From assembly GCF_029168945.1 (NCBI RefSeq), contig NC_083602.1:46623442-46687441 (forward strand): a stretch of 64,000 nt of DNA, written 5' to 3'. This DNA comes from Cannabis sativa (lineage: Eukaryota; Streptophyta; Magnoliopsida; Rosales; Cannabaceae). How positions within the stretch are numbered: position 1 is the stretch's first letter; each line of letters starts with the position of its first letter. This document shows, piece after piece, positions 24,876-38,040 of this stretch. The notes below the pieces were generated by a model, which had not been told where the DNA came from, did not search any database, and worked only from the letters and a program-made list of their open reading frames with translations. A program made the position numbers and the translations under genes.

Positions 24876-26653
24876 TGCACTAACATAAAACAAGGTGTGC
24901 ATTACAATCAATCTTTTGCCTTGATCCTCTGATCAAGTGTAGTATATTTGAATCCACCCATATATCTGGAACCAGGTTCATAAAACTTATGGAACCTCCT
25001 TAACTATATGCTTTACTCATCAAGGGATACTGAAATCCTTACTGCCCATTAAGTACATCTGAACAAACAAAAGACATATCTCTCAAATTTTAAAATTTGG
25101 AATTGAGATAATGCAGTGTAGAATTTTCTTCAGTAAAATAACTTTCTGGTAATTTCGAATTTACAAAGTTATGTCTTCTCTGATGAAGCTTGAATTATTA
25201 TAGATGGGTTTTTACACTCTTCTATAATGATTCCTCCACCCCCAGAGTAACCACCATCTCATAATTCTTAATGAGACGGTGTGGATATTGGGATCACTAA
25301 TGCATAGTTCCTTAATAACATATAGGTCACTTTTATAAATCTTTCTTGATTGTCCCCTAATGTTCCCCATTTGATTACATCTCAGATGGCTCCCACTCAA
25401 TAGCAGATGTCTAGTTAGATACTTTTAACCTTTTACTATTGTTTCTGGGAACATCTCATTGTGACTTATCATCTTAATCTGAAACTTTAAGTTTCTTTAA
25501 GACTATATCAACAACATAGCACTCTAGTATTTGAAGTGTAAAATACTTGCTAGAGACTTAAGCAATCAAATCAAGATACCATAAAATGTTATGAGGATTA
25601 GAAATCTTGAATCAAGTCTTTCAAATAGACTAGGCAAGAATTCTTCTATCTTATTCTCATAATTCTGATAAGTTATTTCTATCCATGTGAATGGTTAGAT
25701 TTGTTTTATCAGAGGTGTTCTTAATTTCCTATCACAATTATCAACCAAACGAAGATGAGTAAAGAATTTTAATATTCTCCCACTCAACTAACGTAATGTG
25801 ATACATTATTAAAGAACTTTAATGGCATTATTAACTATTAGAACAGTAAATCTAAAATGGAACATATAATCAAGATCAAGGATTTATTCTGATAATAGCT
25901 AATTTATTATATCATTTCCATGTTTTAAATTATAAGTTACAAAGGGTACTGTGGAATAAAGTCCACCCCTAAGTTTATAGAGATTATGATCCACCCCTAA
26001 AGGTTGTAAATCTCTATGTGTGATAGAGAGTCTGTGGAGTTGAATATAATCCAGAGTTCATTAGATATAAAAGATCGTTTGAACTGCATATTATTCTTAA
26101 CTTTTCTCCACCCCTATCAGATCAAAAGATCTTTTTATTAAACAAATTCTCAAATAATTTTTTTAGAACTAACAATTATTCATAAACATAGAAATACTTT
26201 CTAGTGTTTATGTAGTAATAACTCTGTAAGGAGTTTAAATACCTTTAGAATTTGTATCAATAATAAAAACACATACACATACAAACATAATAAATATAAC
26301 AATTGGTAATAGATAAGATAAAGTACTGAAGCTTAACTCATAAATTGCAATTTATTTGAAAAAGATACATTATTATAAACCAAAAATTGTTTGCAATATT
26401 ATGAGAACCAAACAGGGAATAAAATCCCAAAACTTGAAATCCAAATTGTTTGAAAAACTAAAAAATTAATTCAAAAAAAATTGAGCTTCTTCTTTATCGT
26501 AGACGATCTCCATCCACCATCCAACTTTCTAATCCAACTCGCTAAGACAGCATCCGAGTTTAAGAAGTTTGAGCTATAAGAAGAATAATAAACAAGGTTA
26601 GTAGTCCAGAATTAATAATCCAAAAGGATAATAATTCACTAAAACACATCAGT
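24876..26653 (-). other. Noncoding region between gag and the 3' LTR of element 3
   Basis: About 1.8 kb with no credible gene in the place where pol would be expected. It contains four TCCACCCC boxes (GGGGTGGA on the element strand) at 25235, 25962, 25990 and 26107. Two CTCCCACTC words lie at 25390 and 25777. Elements 5 and 7 align along its length. The short ORF at 25212-25400 is not conserved in the other copies and I give it no function. Confidence 0.75.
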
Positions 26654-27515
26654 TTATAAAGAAATACCTTGTTTCTTTGCGAGAAGCTTAGGACATTGGG
26701 ATTTCCAATGGCCTTTCTCATTGCAGTAGAAACACTTTCCTTTTGGTGTATCACCAGAAGCTCTAGCCTTTTTGTTCTTAGCTGCTTTCGCAGCTTGAGC
26801 TCGCTTCTTGGCATTTTTCCACTTCTTCTTATGATTGGATTTGGAAGTAGAAGCAACATGTGCCTCAGGATTACTCATCTTATTACCATTTCCAGAATTC
26901 TGAGGTTCATTCCCTCTTTTCTTGGGACCTCCAATCAAATTTTCATATGTCTGAAGGTCCTTGACTAAAGTATGAAAGTCTTGTTCCTTCTTATTCATGA
27001 CATAATTTGATGTATAGGGCAGAAAATCTGGAGTCAGACTATTCAAAATGAGACTCACTTGAGTAGTCTTATCCATTTCAGCACCATGATTCTGGGCTTC
27101 CTGGAAATGACTAGCCATCTGGAGTAGGTGATCACGCACATTCTGATGGGGTTCCATCCATGCGTTGATGAATTTCTTAGTCGCGTCAAAGCGAGACTAG
27201 ATAGATGCCATACCGAATAGCTCAGTTAACTGCGTCATGATTTCTGCAGTCGTGACAGTGTTAGCAAACCTTGTTTTCAAGGTGTCAACCATGCTGGAAA
27301 GCATGAAGTATCGAGCTTTATTGTTAGCATTCTGCCAACGCTCGAACTTCTCTTTCACAGTTTTAGTTGCATTGTCACCTGGCTGCTCAGGAGACGGCTC
27401 AGTCAACATAGGCACTTTCACCTATGAGAGCAATGTTAATGTTCTCTCTCCACTTTGGGAAGTTAGACCCATTTAGCATATTTTCAGTTAAGAGTGACAA
27501 CATGGGATTCGACAT
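26654..27515 (-). pseudogene. gag: Broken copia-type gag of element 3
   Basis: The start is the ATG at 27515-27513, beginning MSNPM like element 5. Two lesions break the frame. A 5-bp deletion near 27420 shifts it just after the IALIGESA stretch. A TAG replaces the CAG codon at about 27199-27197, in the segment FGMASIQSRFD of element 5. Beyond that the frame is open for 167 codons. It includes the rest of the copia Gag domain (UBN2/Retrotran_gag_2-like, with EPHQNVRDHLLQM and LNSLTPDFLPY), a Lys/Ala-rich basic tract, and an intact zinc knuckle C-F-Y-C-N-E-K-G-H-W-K-S-Q-C. It then ends after KKQGISL without entering a protease. Gag forms the particle that packages the RNA. Repairing the count gives about 289 codons, the same size as in element 5. 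Confidence 0.9.
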
Positions 27516-27679
27516 TGCAATTCAGGATACTACAAGATAACACATAGATATCAATTATGGTTTAACACAAAATCTTATTCGGAAATTATTAGCACATAGC
27601 AAGTAGGAATGACTAGAGAAAATACTAAAAAAAATTCAATCCTAAATAATTTCCAAGGTTTTCAACAAACTAATATCAG

Positions 27680-27815
27680 TGTCCCGTTTAGGCGAGAGTC
27701 AAAGCTATCATCTATTGAATAGAATTGTCAGCTCATCTAAAATGACAAACATTCTAGCAACCTTTTATTCGATCGAAAAAAGAATCCGACGTTGTCCCGT
27801 TTAGGCGAGAGTCAA
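27680..27815 (-). repeat. Paired 23-nt motif, element 3 copy
   Basis: Two copies, at 27680-27702 and 27793-27815, 113 bp apart and identical over the core GACTCTCGCCTAAACGGGAC on the element strand. They lie about 165 and 280 bp upstream of the gag ATG. Spacing and position match element 5. Confidence 0.85.
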
Positions 27816-30609
27816 GGTCATTCCTATTTCATGAGCTTCCACCATTGTTTCATACGTTTGTAAGTCTTATATAGTAGCCACCATTAGGGTGATCAATACT
27901 AATATAAATAACTTACAAATATACTTATCTTTCGAGATTAAACGCCGCTAACTTGCTAATGAACGTTCCTCCATTAGGGAGGATTACTCACTAAAACAAT
28001 AGCTATGTAAAACCATAATGGAGATCGAATATCTTAAAATAATAAAGCTCATTATTGAAAAATGTATTTTCTTCTATTATTTATTTATTTTAAATCTATA
28101 TATATATTTATTAAATTTTAAATTTAGAATAAAATCTAAATAAAATTTAATTTAATATTTGTAAAATTAAACTTAGATAGTTAAGAAAATAAAATGAATT
28201 ATTTCCATCTTAGTATTAACTTTCCAACAAATATTAAGAAAATTTCTTAATTAAGTTGTATTAATTTAAATTAATTTGCAACTCAAATTATAATTTTCTA
28301 CCAATATATATATTGTATTTCCAAAACTATACAATTTTCGAAACACATTAAAATAAATCAAACTTTACTTAGAAAAAATACTTCAAGCAAAAAATATTAT
28401 CTATCTAGATTTTCTTGACTAATTAATCCATTTTCTAATAATATATTTTAGTTCCTTTATTTTAAATTAATCATTAAATGAAAAGATCATTGATTTAAGT
28501 TGATTCAAAATTAATTAAAATAATTAATTTACAGCTTTAAACTATCTTTTAAGATAAATTCAAAATCATCTTGCATAATTAAATGTAATTTTGAAGAAAA
28601 TGATTAATAAAATAAATAAAATATATTTTAAAAATTATTCACATTTAAGTTGTTATGGAAATACCCAACTTAAAATAATTTTCTTATTTAATTAAATATC
28701 ATGAAAATAACAATACCTAAGTATCATTATGAAAATCAACATAGATATTTAATTTTCAATTTAATTAAATGTATTAAATTCAGGAAATAAATAGTTAAGT
28801 ATAGAGAAGGCTTAATCATTAATTTCCAATTTAATATAAGGAAAAATATCCTTAATTGAATTGTACCAAAATTAATTATTAAATAATTAATTTCACAATC
28901 AATGATATTTTCCTATATTAGAAATAATAATTAGTATAGAAATAACTATCTAGAAAATATCTCAATTCTACTAAGTATCTTTTCAAGATTTGGAAAATAT
29001 CTGATTTAAGTTATTATAGAAAGATTCTATAATTTACAACTTAAAATTTTCCAAACAAAATATAATTAAATATCAAAATTATGTGGTAACTACCTAATTT
29101 AAAGATATTCCATTTTAAGTTTAAAACCAACTTAAAAATATCTTTTAAGAATCTTCAATAACTAATTCCTAGAATTCTTCAACTTAACATTAAATTCAAA
29201 AGATATTCAAATTTAAGTTAAAAGGGAAAATTAGTAACTTAAATAGGAATATTTAATGAAGTAAGTTTCAGAAAGAATCTAGTTAGTTAAAATTCTTTAT
29301 TTAATTAAACACAAGAAAAATACAAATAGTTTATCTAGAAATGAAATTCATTAAACTATGTTTTTCTTAAATTAATTTCGAAGAAATTAATTATGTTGCT
29401 ATTCAATTTTATTAGGTCAAACTAGTTTAATTAACCTAGCACAGTTATCCAAATCAGGCAAATGGGCCTTCACAATTGGGGTTGTTCATGTGAGGGGGGG
29501 CTGGGTCCAGTATGTCGTACCCACTTCTAAGGCTCCCAACTCTCACACAAGGCCCAAAAGAGAGGAATTTAACCTTAAAATGAACAACTGTTATTAATTG
29601 AATAGACCCATTAACTAAATGAGCCTAAATAAAATCTATCAAGTTATGACATTTTATTTAGCAACAACAACCTATATGTGTCTATAACAGAAATTAAACA
29701 TATAGGCTCACACAGGCACACAGATTTGGATGGATCCTATCATGTTACTAGGTCATACACAGATGAAAGAAGAATTTAAAATTTACCTGTTACAAGTTAT
29801 TTACTTGATCTATCATCAATTGAACCATGGGTTAAAATCAGATCATTGTATCTGTCAACAAGTCAACCCTGGCAATTTAGATCAAGCAATAATAGGTTTT
29901 AGAAAACTTACAAACAATCTAAAACACATACTCCTGCAACAAGGTTAGATTTGGATAGTTGGAAGTAGGATTTATTGAATTTTAAAAATATTAATCTTTA
30001 TTTCGAAATTTAAAAAAAAAAATCGGTTCTTAAAGAATAAATAAAATAATATTTAAAATTAAACCTACAATTTTGAAAAAATTAGGTTTTGAGTAACCTA
30101 AATATCATTTCAAAAAAAATTTGCTTACTTTCCTTTTAAATTTCATGTTATTTAATAAATTAAATATTCAATAAAATAGAAAATAGTAAATACATACCTT
30201 TTTCTGATTTTACAATCTAATTTAAGTAAAATAACAAAAATTTAAAAAAGTTAACAAATAAATATCTTATTTACTCTTTTAAAATACCATGATTATAGTA
30301 ATCTTATTCTAAATAAGGTCAATTTACCAAAAAAAATAAAATTTAACAAAAAATCTGACCTTTTATTCAAAATAAGATAGAATAATCAAAATTTAAAAGA
30401 AATAAGAAAAGAGGTAAGCAATACTTGATTTTATCCTATTTTCAAATTCAAATTACACTAATATCTAAAATTAATTTTAAAATAAAATTAATTTATTTCT
30501 GATAATTAGATTTGAAAATTGAAAAACAAAAATCAAAATACAAAACTATACAAAAAATTGGAAGTCAATTCCATGAAATAGCATGAAAAATCGAAGAAAA
30601 CGAAGAAAA
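27816..30609 (-). other. AT-rich untranslated leader of element 3
   Basis: About 2.8 kb without a gene. It is mostly A/T with TTTAAGTTG/CAACTTAAA words. A conserved block at about 29435-29605 closely resembles 7800-7970 of element 2 despite the subfamily difference. The short ORF at 29730-29948 lies in leader sequence shared with element 5 but has no recognisable product. Confidence 0.7.
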
Positions 30610-30735
30610 ATAGCAGGTGGTACGGACAGCATGCAAAGCATGCTGTATGCGCGCGTAATGAAGGTGAACAGCCGAGAAAACTCGACGCTGGGAGACTGCC
30701 AGCAGCCCTTCCGCGCGCGTGGGGTGGGTGATCAC
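30610..30735 (-). other. GC-rich leader cassette of element 3 with 9-bp hairpin
   Basis: Contains a perfect hairpin: ACAGCATGC (30626-30634), loop AAA, GCATGCTGT (30638-30646). It also has CGAG-AAAA-CTCG nearby and CGCGCGCG at the PBS side. The A/T-rich flanks match elements 2 and 4 while the cassette itself differs. Confidence 0.72.
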
Positions 30736-30989
30736 CACCTCGATTTTTTTCGATTTTCAAAAATTCATAACTAATTCAAATTAAATCGAAATCGAGTTCT
30801 GTAAAAAAGTAAATTGCTTAGAATTTTCCAAACTGTACAATAAAAATAATTCCATATACAGACAATCAATTAGTTTTTCCAGAATTCACAAACATCAATC
30901 AAACATCAATATGACACATCATGAAACCATCCAAATCACAAATAAACTGTTTTAAGTCCAAATTTCTTGCAAGCAAATCAATTACCATG

Positions 30990-31001
30990 GGTCTGATACC
31001 A
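30990..31001 (-). other. Primer-binding site of element 3 (one mismatch)
   Basis: GGTCTGATACCA on the plus strand, TGGTATCAGACC on the element strand, two bases inside the 5' LTR. It differs at one base from the initiator tRNA-Met complement found intact in element 2. Confidence 0.88.
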
Positions 31002-31003
31002 GT

Positions 31004-32717
31004 TGTTGGAAACATATTTTACCAGGAACTTAGATCTACTCATAAGTATGTTGATTTAACAACTTAAAATTGAACTTCTAAAACGATGAACTAAACACAT
31101 AAAAGTTAAGAATAACTTACAGTGATGGCAGCGAAATTAAGTGTCTCCTTCCACCCAGATCTCTAACCCTTGATTCCTGTCTGTAGCAGAGTATAATCAA
31201 GATCTGAGCACGAAAATTCTTCAGTTGGATGTGATCCTTCACAGTCTTCCAAACTATGATGAGGTACTGAGTGATGTGTGTGGGCACTTCTCTCTCACTA
31301 GGATTTTCAAAATTCTCTCTTGTTTTTCTCTCTTGATTTCGTGTATAGCAATGCAAAGCAAAAGCTCCAAGAGTAGAGAGAGGGGGCGGCTATAAATAGG
31401 AAAAGGGAAGAGCACAACTTTCCAAATAAACAGTTTCCTCTTTTTACTGTGTAATTGAATAACTGCCATATTTAGTGTGATCCACCACTTTCCTATTTAG
31501 GCTAGGCTTTGATTAGCAATTACATGACAATTTAAATTGAAAATAATAATTGGGAAACAAGCAAAGGGTGGCCGGCCATGGTTTGTATGGGCCTCACTGG
31601 AATTTTGCAGTTTCCTCAATTTTATTTCTATTTCTCCAAAATTGCCATTTTTCCAATTCTAATCTTTTGAATGCAGTATAGTCTCAACTAGAATGGGGAC
31701 CATGGATCTATATGCTGAGCTTCCAATAAGTTGAACCGATTTGCCAAGTAAATCCCTAACTTATTAATTCCTTGTTGAATCCACTCTTAGAACTTGGAAT
31801 TTCACTCTCCGACTTATATAGAGCATATTATATGTTTAACGATATCAATATGCTATCTCATTTAACCATTGTTATAATCTTAATGTGATTAAGAGATCCT
31901 CTATATAGATGATTTACATCGAGATGGGACCAATTTACCGTTTACACCACTCAACGTATTTTGCCCCTTTGAACACTTAGTTAGCTGTAAATGATATTTT
32001 AGTGATCTAATATATAGTCACTGAAACAAGAGCTCATCCACTTACTTCTATTTAACTAAGCTCAAAGGGAATCATCACTTTACTTCTATACACCAGTAGA
32101 AGCTATAGATTTCCATATTTATGTTCAGCACTCCCACTCAGTTATGCTATCATGTTCCCAAAATATACGTATCATCCTGACCCAAAAAGGTAGGCTTAAC
32201 TAATAAATCAAAGAACATGAATAACACTCCTGAGATTGAGCCTAAGCATATCAAGATTTAGATTCTCTTAATCTAAGATAAACTTCTGACATTGACTTGG
32301 AAAGATACAACGGTAAGTTTACAATATCTTTGACCAAGTTCAATATCGGTCCAGTCCAATGTATACTCCATACATTCGAAACTAGTATACTTTGCAAATG
32401 TTCTGGAAAGAACATAACACTTACTCCAAGTGTAAGTATACTTCATCGCTGATTATCACATCAGTATAAATCCAAAACACTGATGAACAGGGACCAAATC
32501 TTTTGAATCATGTAATCACAATAACATTCCACTGTATTGACAATACTGTAATTGTGAATAACTATATGTTCTAGATTTAACTGATTTTGTGCATATATCA
32601 AGTATATATATTAAACCATAAACATGTAACATACATGTAATCATAAATCACTTCAAAATTCTAAATTGATAACTAATTAGATTGTAATGGGTTTTATTTA
32701 GGGCACAAAACCCAACA
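31004..32717 (-). repeat. 5' LTR of element 3 (subfamily C)
   Basis: 1714 bp with intact termini TGTTGG and CCAACA. It lacks about 200 bp present in the 3' LTR; the junction is near 31677, between GAATGC and AGTATAGTC. A further 12-bp gap lies near 31365. GGCCGGCC is intact at 31570-31577. The upstream TATA-like word is mutated to CTATTTAGG (31493-31501), while TATAAATAGG near 31391 persists. Confidence 0.92.
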
Positions 32718-32722
32718 CCTAG
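32718..32722. repeat. Target-site duplication of element 3, right copy (CCTAG)
   Basis: CCTAG directly after the CCCAACA terminus, identical to 22915-22919. The satellite resumes in phase (CCTAGTACCCGA). Confidence 0.93.
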
Positions 32723-35700
32723 TACCCGATCCAAACCCGAACTTGAACCTTGGACCCAGCTCGTGACCCGGCACAAAAAATGGAACCAGACTGGGACCCG
32801 AGATTGGGATCCAGATCTGGACCCAGGGCTTGGACAAAACCCGTAGTCGGTGTCTGGATTTGGGACCCAGCCCTGGACCCGAACCCTGACAAGGACCCGA
32901 ACCCACACCCGGACCTGAACCCAATCCCAAACCAAAAAGTGGACCCGAACCCGTACCCTGTGACCAAAAATTGGAACCAAAACCGGAAGTTGACCGGGAC
33001 TGGAACTAGGACTTGGAGTTGGAATCATAACTTAAATTGGACCTTGATCCAGAACCGTAACCGGACTAGGACCCGGACTCTAAGTAAGACAAAGACCTGA
33101 ATTGGGAGCCGAACCTTAACCTAAACTAAGACCACAACAAGGAACCAGACTAGAGACACAGAACCAGGGTCTGAACCTAGAACCGCGGCCCAGTCTCGAT
33201 CCCGAACCCAAACTCAGAAATGGACCTAGGACCTGAACCAGAACCAGACCCAGACCCGGACCCGTGACATTAATCCAGATCTTGACTCGGGATTCAGGTA
33301 ACGGGGCCTTCAACAGACCAGTAGTCGGTGTCTTCATCTGGAACTCAGATAAGGACCAGAAACTAGACGAAGAACCAAACCCGAACCCAGACCTTGACCT
33401 GGGACACAAAATTAGAACCTGAACAAGAATCGCCGAACCAAGACCCTAGAACAAGACTAGGACCTCGACAAGGACTCAGACCCAGACTTAGAACCGAACA
33501 CAGACCTAGCCTCAGAGCCAAACTGAGACTACAACTCGGGCACGGACACGGTCGTCTACCTAGACCGGAACTGAGACCTAGACATCGACCTAAATCTGGG
33601 AGCCGATCCCAAACACAGAATTGGACCTAGATAGGGATCCGGATACGAACCTGGACACTGACCGAGATCCAGACTGTGATCAAAATGTTTGACCTAGATC
33701 TGGACCGAGATCTTGACCCAAAAGCAAACTTCGACCCGCACTCGGGACCCGAACTTGGACTTGGACCCAAACCTAGACCCAGATCAGGGTCGAGACCTGG
33801 ACACCAACCCGGACGCAGACTCGGACCTGAACTCAAACCCACACCTAGAATCAGACCCAAAGCTAGACCCGGACTCGGACCCAAACTCGAACCCAAACCA
33901 GAAACAAGGACTAAGACATAGACCCAGAACTGAATCCCTACTCGGATCAGGATTGGAACTTTGGACTCGGACCCAACCTAGACAAAGACCCAGGACGCGA
34001 ATCCACACCCTGACCTGATCTGGACCTAGACTGAGATGCGGACTTGAACCCAAACCCAAACTCGAACTCAGAATCGAAAATGGAACTAGAACCGAACTAG
34101 GACTAGCACCAGGACCAAGACCTAAACCCAAACCTGAACCCAGATCAAAACCCAGACAGAGACCTAAACCCCAACCAAGACAAGGACTCGAACCCGAAAC
34201 TAGACCACGACCCAAACCCACACAATAACCGGGACCTAGACCCAGAATCAGGATAGGGACCTGGGAAACAGAACTAGGACCGGGACCTAGTACCCAACCC
34301 AGACCCGAACTTGAACTTAGGACCAAGCTCGTGACCCAACACCAGAAATGGAACCAGACTGGGACTCGAGATTGGGATCCGGATCTGGAACCAGGGCTTC
34401 GACAAAACCCGTAGTCGGTGTTTAGATTTTGGACCCAGCCCGAGACCCGAACCCTCACAAGGACCCGAACCCACACCTGGACCTGAACCTAGTCCCAAAC
34501 CAAAAAGTGGACCCGAACCCATACCTTGTGACCCAAAATTGGAACCCAAACTGGAAGTTGATCGGGACTTGAACTAGGACTTGGACTTGGAATCATAACT
34601 GAAATTTGACCTAGATCCAGAATCGTAACAAGACAAGGACCCAGACTCCAAATATGACATAGACCCGAATTGGGAGTCGGACCCAGATCCCAAACCAAAC
34701 CTGGACTCGGGACCCAAACCGGAACCTGAACTCAAACACAAACATGGAACCAAACTAGGGACACAGAACCAGAGTCGGACCCTAGAACCGCACCCCAGTC
34801 TCGATCCCAAACCTAAACTCAAAAATGGAACATGGGACCTGAACCAGAACTAGATCGAGACCCGTGACAGTGATCTAGATCTTGACTTGGGATTCGGGTA
34901 ACAGAGCCTGGAACAGACCAGTAGTCGATGTCTAGATCTCGGACTCATACTAGGACCAGAACCCAGACGAAGAACCTAACCCGAACCTAGACCTAGACCT
35001 GGGACCCAAAATTAGAACCTGAAAAGAATCGCCGAACTAAGACCCTAGAACAAGACTAGGACCGCGACCAGGACCTGGACCCAGACCTAGAACCGAACAG
35101 AGACCTTGTCTCAGACAAAAACTGACACTAGAACTCGGGCCCGGACACGGTCGTGTACTAGACTGGAACTGAGATGCGCACCTTGACCTAAATCTGGGAC
35201 CAGATCCCAAACATAGAATTGGACTTAGATAGGGATCCGGATACGAACCTGGGCTCGGACCAAGACCCAGACTGGGATCGAAATGTTGGACCTAGATCTG
35301 GAGCGAGATCCTGACCCACACCCAAACTTGGACCTGCACTCGGTACCCGAACATGGACCTGGAACCGAACCTAGACCCAGATCAGGGTCCAGACCTGGAC
35401 ACAAACCCGGACGCAGACTCGGACCCGAACTCAAACCCACACCTAGAATCAAACCCAAAGCTAGACCCGGACCCGGACCCAAGCCTGAACCTAGATCAAA
35501 ACCCCGACAGAGACCTAAACCCCAACCGAGACTAGGACTCGAACCCGAACCTAGACTGGGACACAAACCCACACAATAACTGGGACCTGGACCAAGAATC
35601 AGGATAGGGACCTGGGAAACAAAACTAGGACCGGGACCTAGTACCCGACCCAGACCCGAACTTGAACCTAGGACCCAGCTCGTGACCAAGCACTAGAAAT

Positions 35701-38035
35701 GGAACAATACTGGGACCCGAGATTGAGATTTGGATCTGGACCCAGGGCTTGGACAAAACCTATAGTCGGTGTCTAGATTTTGGACCCAACCCTGGACCCG
35801 AACCCTGATAAGGACCTAAACCCACACCCGGTCTTGAACCCAGTCCCAAACCCAAAAGTGGACCCGAACTCGTACCTTGTGACCGAAAACTAGAACCAAA
35901 ATTGGAAGTTGACCGGGAGTGGAACTAGGACTTGGACTTGGAATCATAACTTAAATTTGACCTAGATCCAAAACCGTAGCCGGTCTAGGACCCGCACTCC
36001 AAATCAGACCTAGACCCAAATTGGGAGCCGGACCCAAACCTGAACTCAGATAAAAACATGGAACCAGACTAGGGACACAAAACCATGGTCGGGACCTAGA
36101 ACCGCACCCCAGTCTCGATCCAGAACCCAAACTCAGAAATGGAACCTAGGACAGGAACCAGAACCAGACCGAGACGCATGACAGTTATCCAGATCTTGAC
36201 TCGGGATTCGTGTAACGGGGCCTGGAACAGTCTAGTATTCGGTGTCTAGATCTCGGACTTAGACTAGGACCAGAACCCAGACGAAGAACCTAACTCGAAC
36301 CTAGACCTAGACCTGGGACCCAAAATTAGAACCTAAAAAAGAATTGCCGAACCAAGACCCTAGAACAAGACTAGGACCGCGACCAGGACCTGGACCCAGA
36401 CCTAGAACCGAAAAGAGACCTTGTCTCATACAAAAACTGACACTAGAACTCAGGCCCGGACACGGTCGTGTACCAGACTGGAACTGAGATGCGCACCTTG
36501 ACCTAAATCTAGGACCAGATCCCAAACATAGAATTGGACTTAGATAGGGATCCGGATACGAACCTGGGCTCGGACCAAGACCCAGACTGGGATCGAAATT
36601 GCAACTGGAACGAGAACCGAACTAGGACTAGGACTAGGACCAGGACCTAAACCCAAACCTGAACCCAAATAAAAACCCAGACAGAGACCAAAACCCGAAC
36701 CGAGACTAGGACTCAAACCCAAACCTAGACCGGGAGCAAAATCCACACAATAACCGGGACCTAGACCCAGAATCTGGATAGGTACATGGGAAACAGAACT
36801 AGGACTGGGACCTAGTAGCAGACCCAGACCCGAAATTGAACCTAGGACCCAGCTCGTGACCCCGCACCAGAAATGGAACCCGACTGGGACCCGAGATTTG
36901 GATCTGGATTTGGACCCAGGGCTTGGACAAAACCCGTAGGTTATGTTTAGATTTCGGACCTAGCCCTGGACCTGAACCCTGACAAGGACCCGAACCCACA
37001 CTCGGACTTGAACCCAATCCCAAACCCAAAAGTGGACCTGAACCCGTACCCTGTTACGTAAAATTGGAACCTAAACTGGAAGTTGAACGGCACAGAAACT
37101 AGGACTTGGACTTGGAATCATAACTGAAATTGGATCTAGATCCAGAACCGTAACCGGACCAGGACTCGGACTCCAAATCAAACTTAGACCTGAATTGGGA
37201 GCCAGACTCGAATCCCAACCCAAACATGGAGTCGGGACCCGAACCTAAACTCAAACCCAAACATGGAACCAGACTAGGGACACAGAACTAGGGTCGGGAC
37301 CTAGAACTGCACCCAAGTCTCGATCCCAAACCCAAACTCAGAAATGGGACCTGGGACCTGAACCAGAACCAGACCGAGACCCGTGACAGTGATCTAGATC
37401 TTGACTCGGGATTCGGGTAACGGGGCCTGGAACACAAAAGTAGTCGGTGTATAAATCTGGGACTCAGACTAGGACCAGAACAATGACGAAGAACCAAACC
37501 AAAACCCAGACCTAGACTTGGGACCCAAAATTAGAACTTGAACAGGAATCGCCGAACCAAGACCCTAGAACAAGACTAGGACCGCGACAAGGACCCGGGC
37601 CTGGACCCAGACCTAGAACCGAACACAGACCTTGCCTCAGACCCAAAGTGAGACTAGAACTCGGGCCCGGACACGGTCATGTACCCAGACTAGAACTGAG
37701 ACCCGGACCTACACCTAAATCTAGGACACGATCCCAATAATAGACTTGGACTTAGATAGGGATCCGGATGCGAACCTGGACTCGGACCAAGACCTAGACT
37801 GGGATCGAATTGCTGGAGCTAGATCTGGACTGAGATCCTGACCAAGACCCGAACTTGGACCCGCACTCGGGACCCGAACCTTGACCTGGACCCGAACCTA
37901 GACCCAGATCGGGGTCCAGACCTTGACACAAACCCGAACCCAGACTCGAACCTGAACTCAAACCCACACCTAGAATTAGACTCAAAGCTAGACCCGGACC
38001 CGGACCCAAACTCGAACCCAAAGCAGAACCAAGGA

Positions 38036-38040
38036 CATAG
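38036..38040. repeat. Target-site duplication of element 4, left copy (CATAG)
   Basis: CATAG immediately before TGTTGGG at 38041, matched by CATAG at 45465-45469. Confidence 0.93.

Larger units (their letters stand above)
22920..32717 (-). mobile_element. Element 3: complete gag-only copia-type LTR element (subfamily C, TR-GAG-like)
   Basis: A structurally complete 9.8-kb insertion into the satellite with a perfect 5-bp target duplication. On the minus strand the order is 5' LTR (32717-31004), PBS, leader with GC-rich cassette, paired 23-nt motif, broken gag, noncoding 3' region, polypurine tract and 3' LTR (24865-22920). The internal part is 6138 bp. A complete copia element would need roughly another 3-4 kb of pol ORF; none is visible, and gag ends in a stop codon just past its zinc knuckle. 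It matches the published TR-GAG class of non-autonomous elements, which depend on an autonomous partner. The LTRs differ at several positions and by indels, so it is not a very recent insertion. Confidence 0.92.
32718..38040. repeat. Satellite block 2
   Basis: The same satellite and orientation as block 1; removing element 3 rejoins the two in phase. Marker words lie at 32844, 34412 and 35763, with a mutated one at 36937, giving irregular spacings of 1568, 1351 and 1174 bp. The units here are diverged and contain deletions. The long minus-strand ORF at 33784-34476 is low-complexity Gly/Ser/Leu text, not a gene. Confidence 0.92.

Noticed and set aside
24876..26653. Decayed pol region between gag and the 3' LTR
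   Set aside because: I looked for integrase HHCC/DDE and reverse transcriptase (YVDD-like) signatures in the available frames of elements 3, 5 and 7 and saw none. The stretch is also only about 1.8 kb, too short for pol. A profile search could still find faint remnants.
33784..34476. Long minus-strand ORF of 230 codons in the satellite, and similar ones at 13810-14460 and 59184-59888
   Set aside because: The translations are Gly/Ser/Leu/Pro low-complexity text that repeats with the satellite period. Equivalent frames are broken at different points in sister units, and both strands are open at once. The 6-bp period and scarcity of T explain them.
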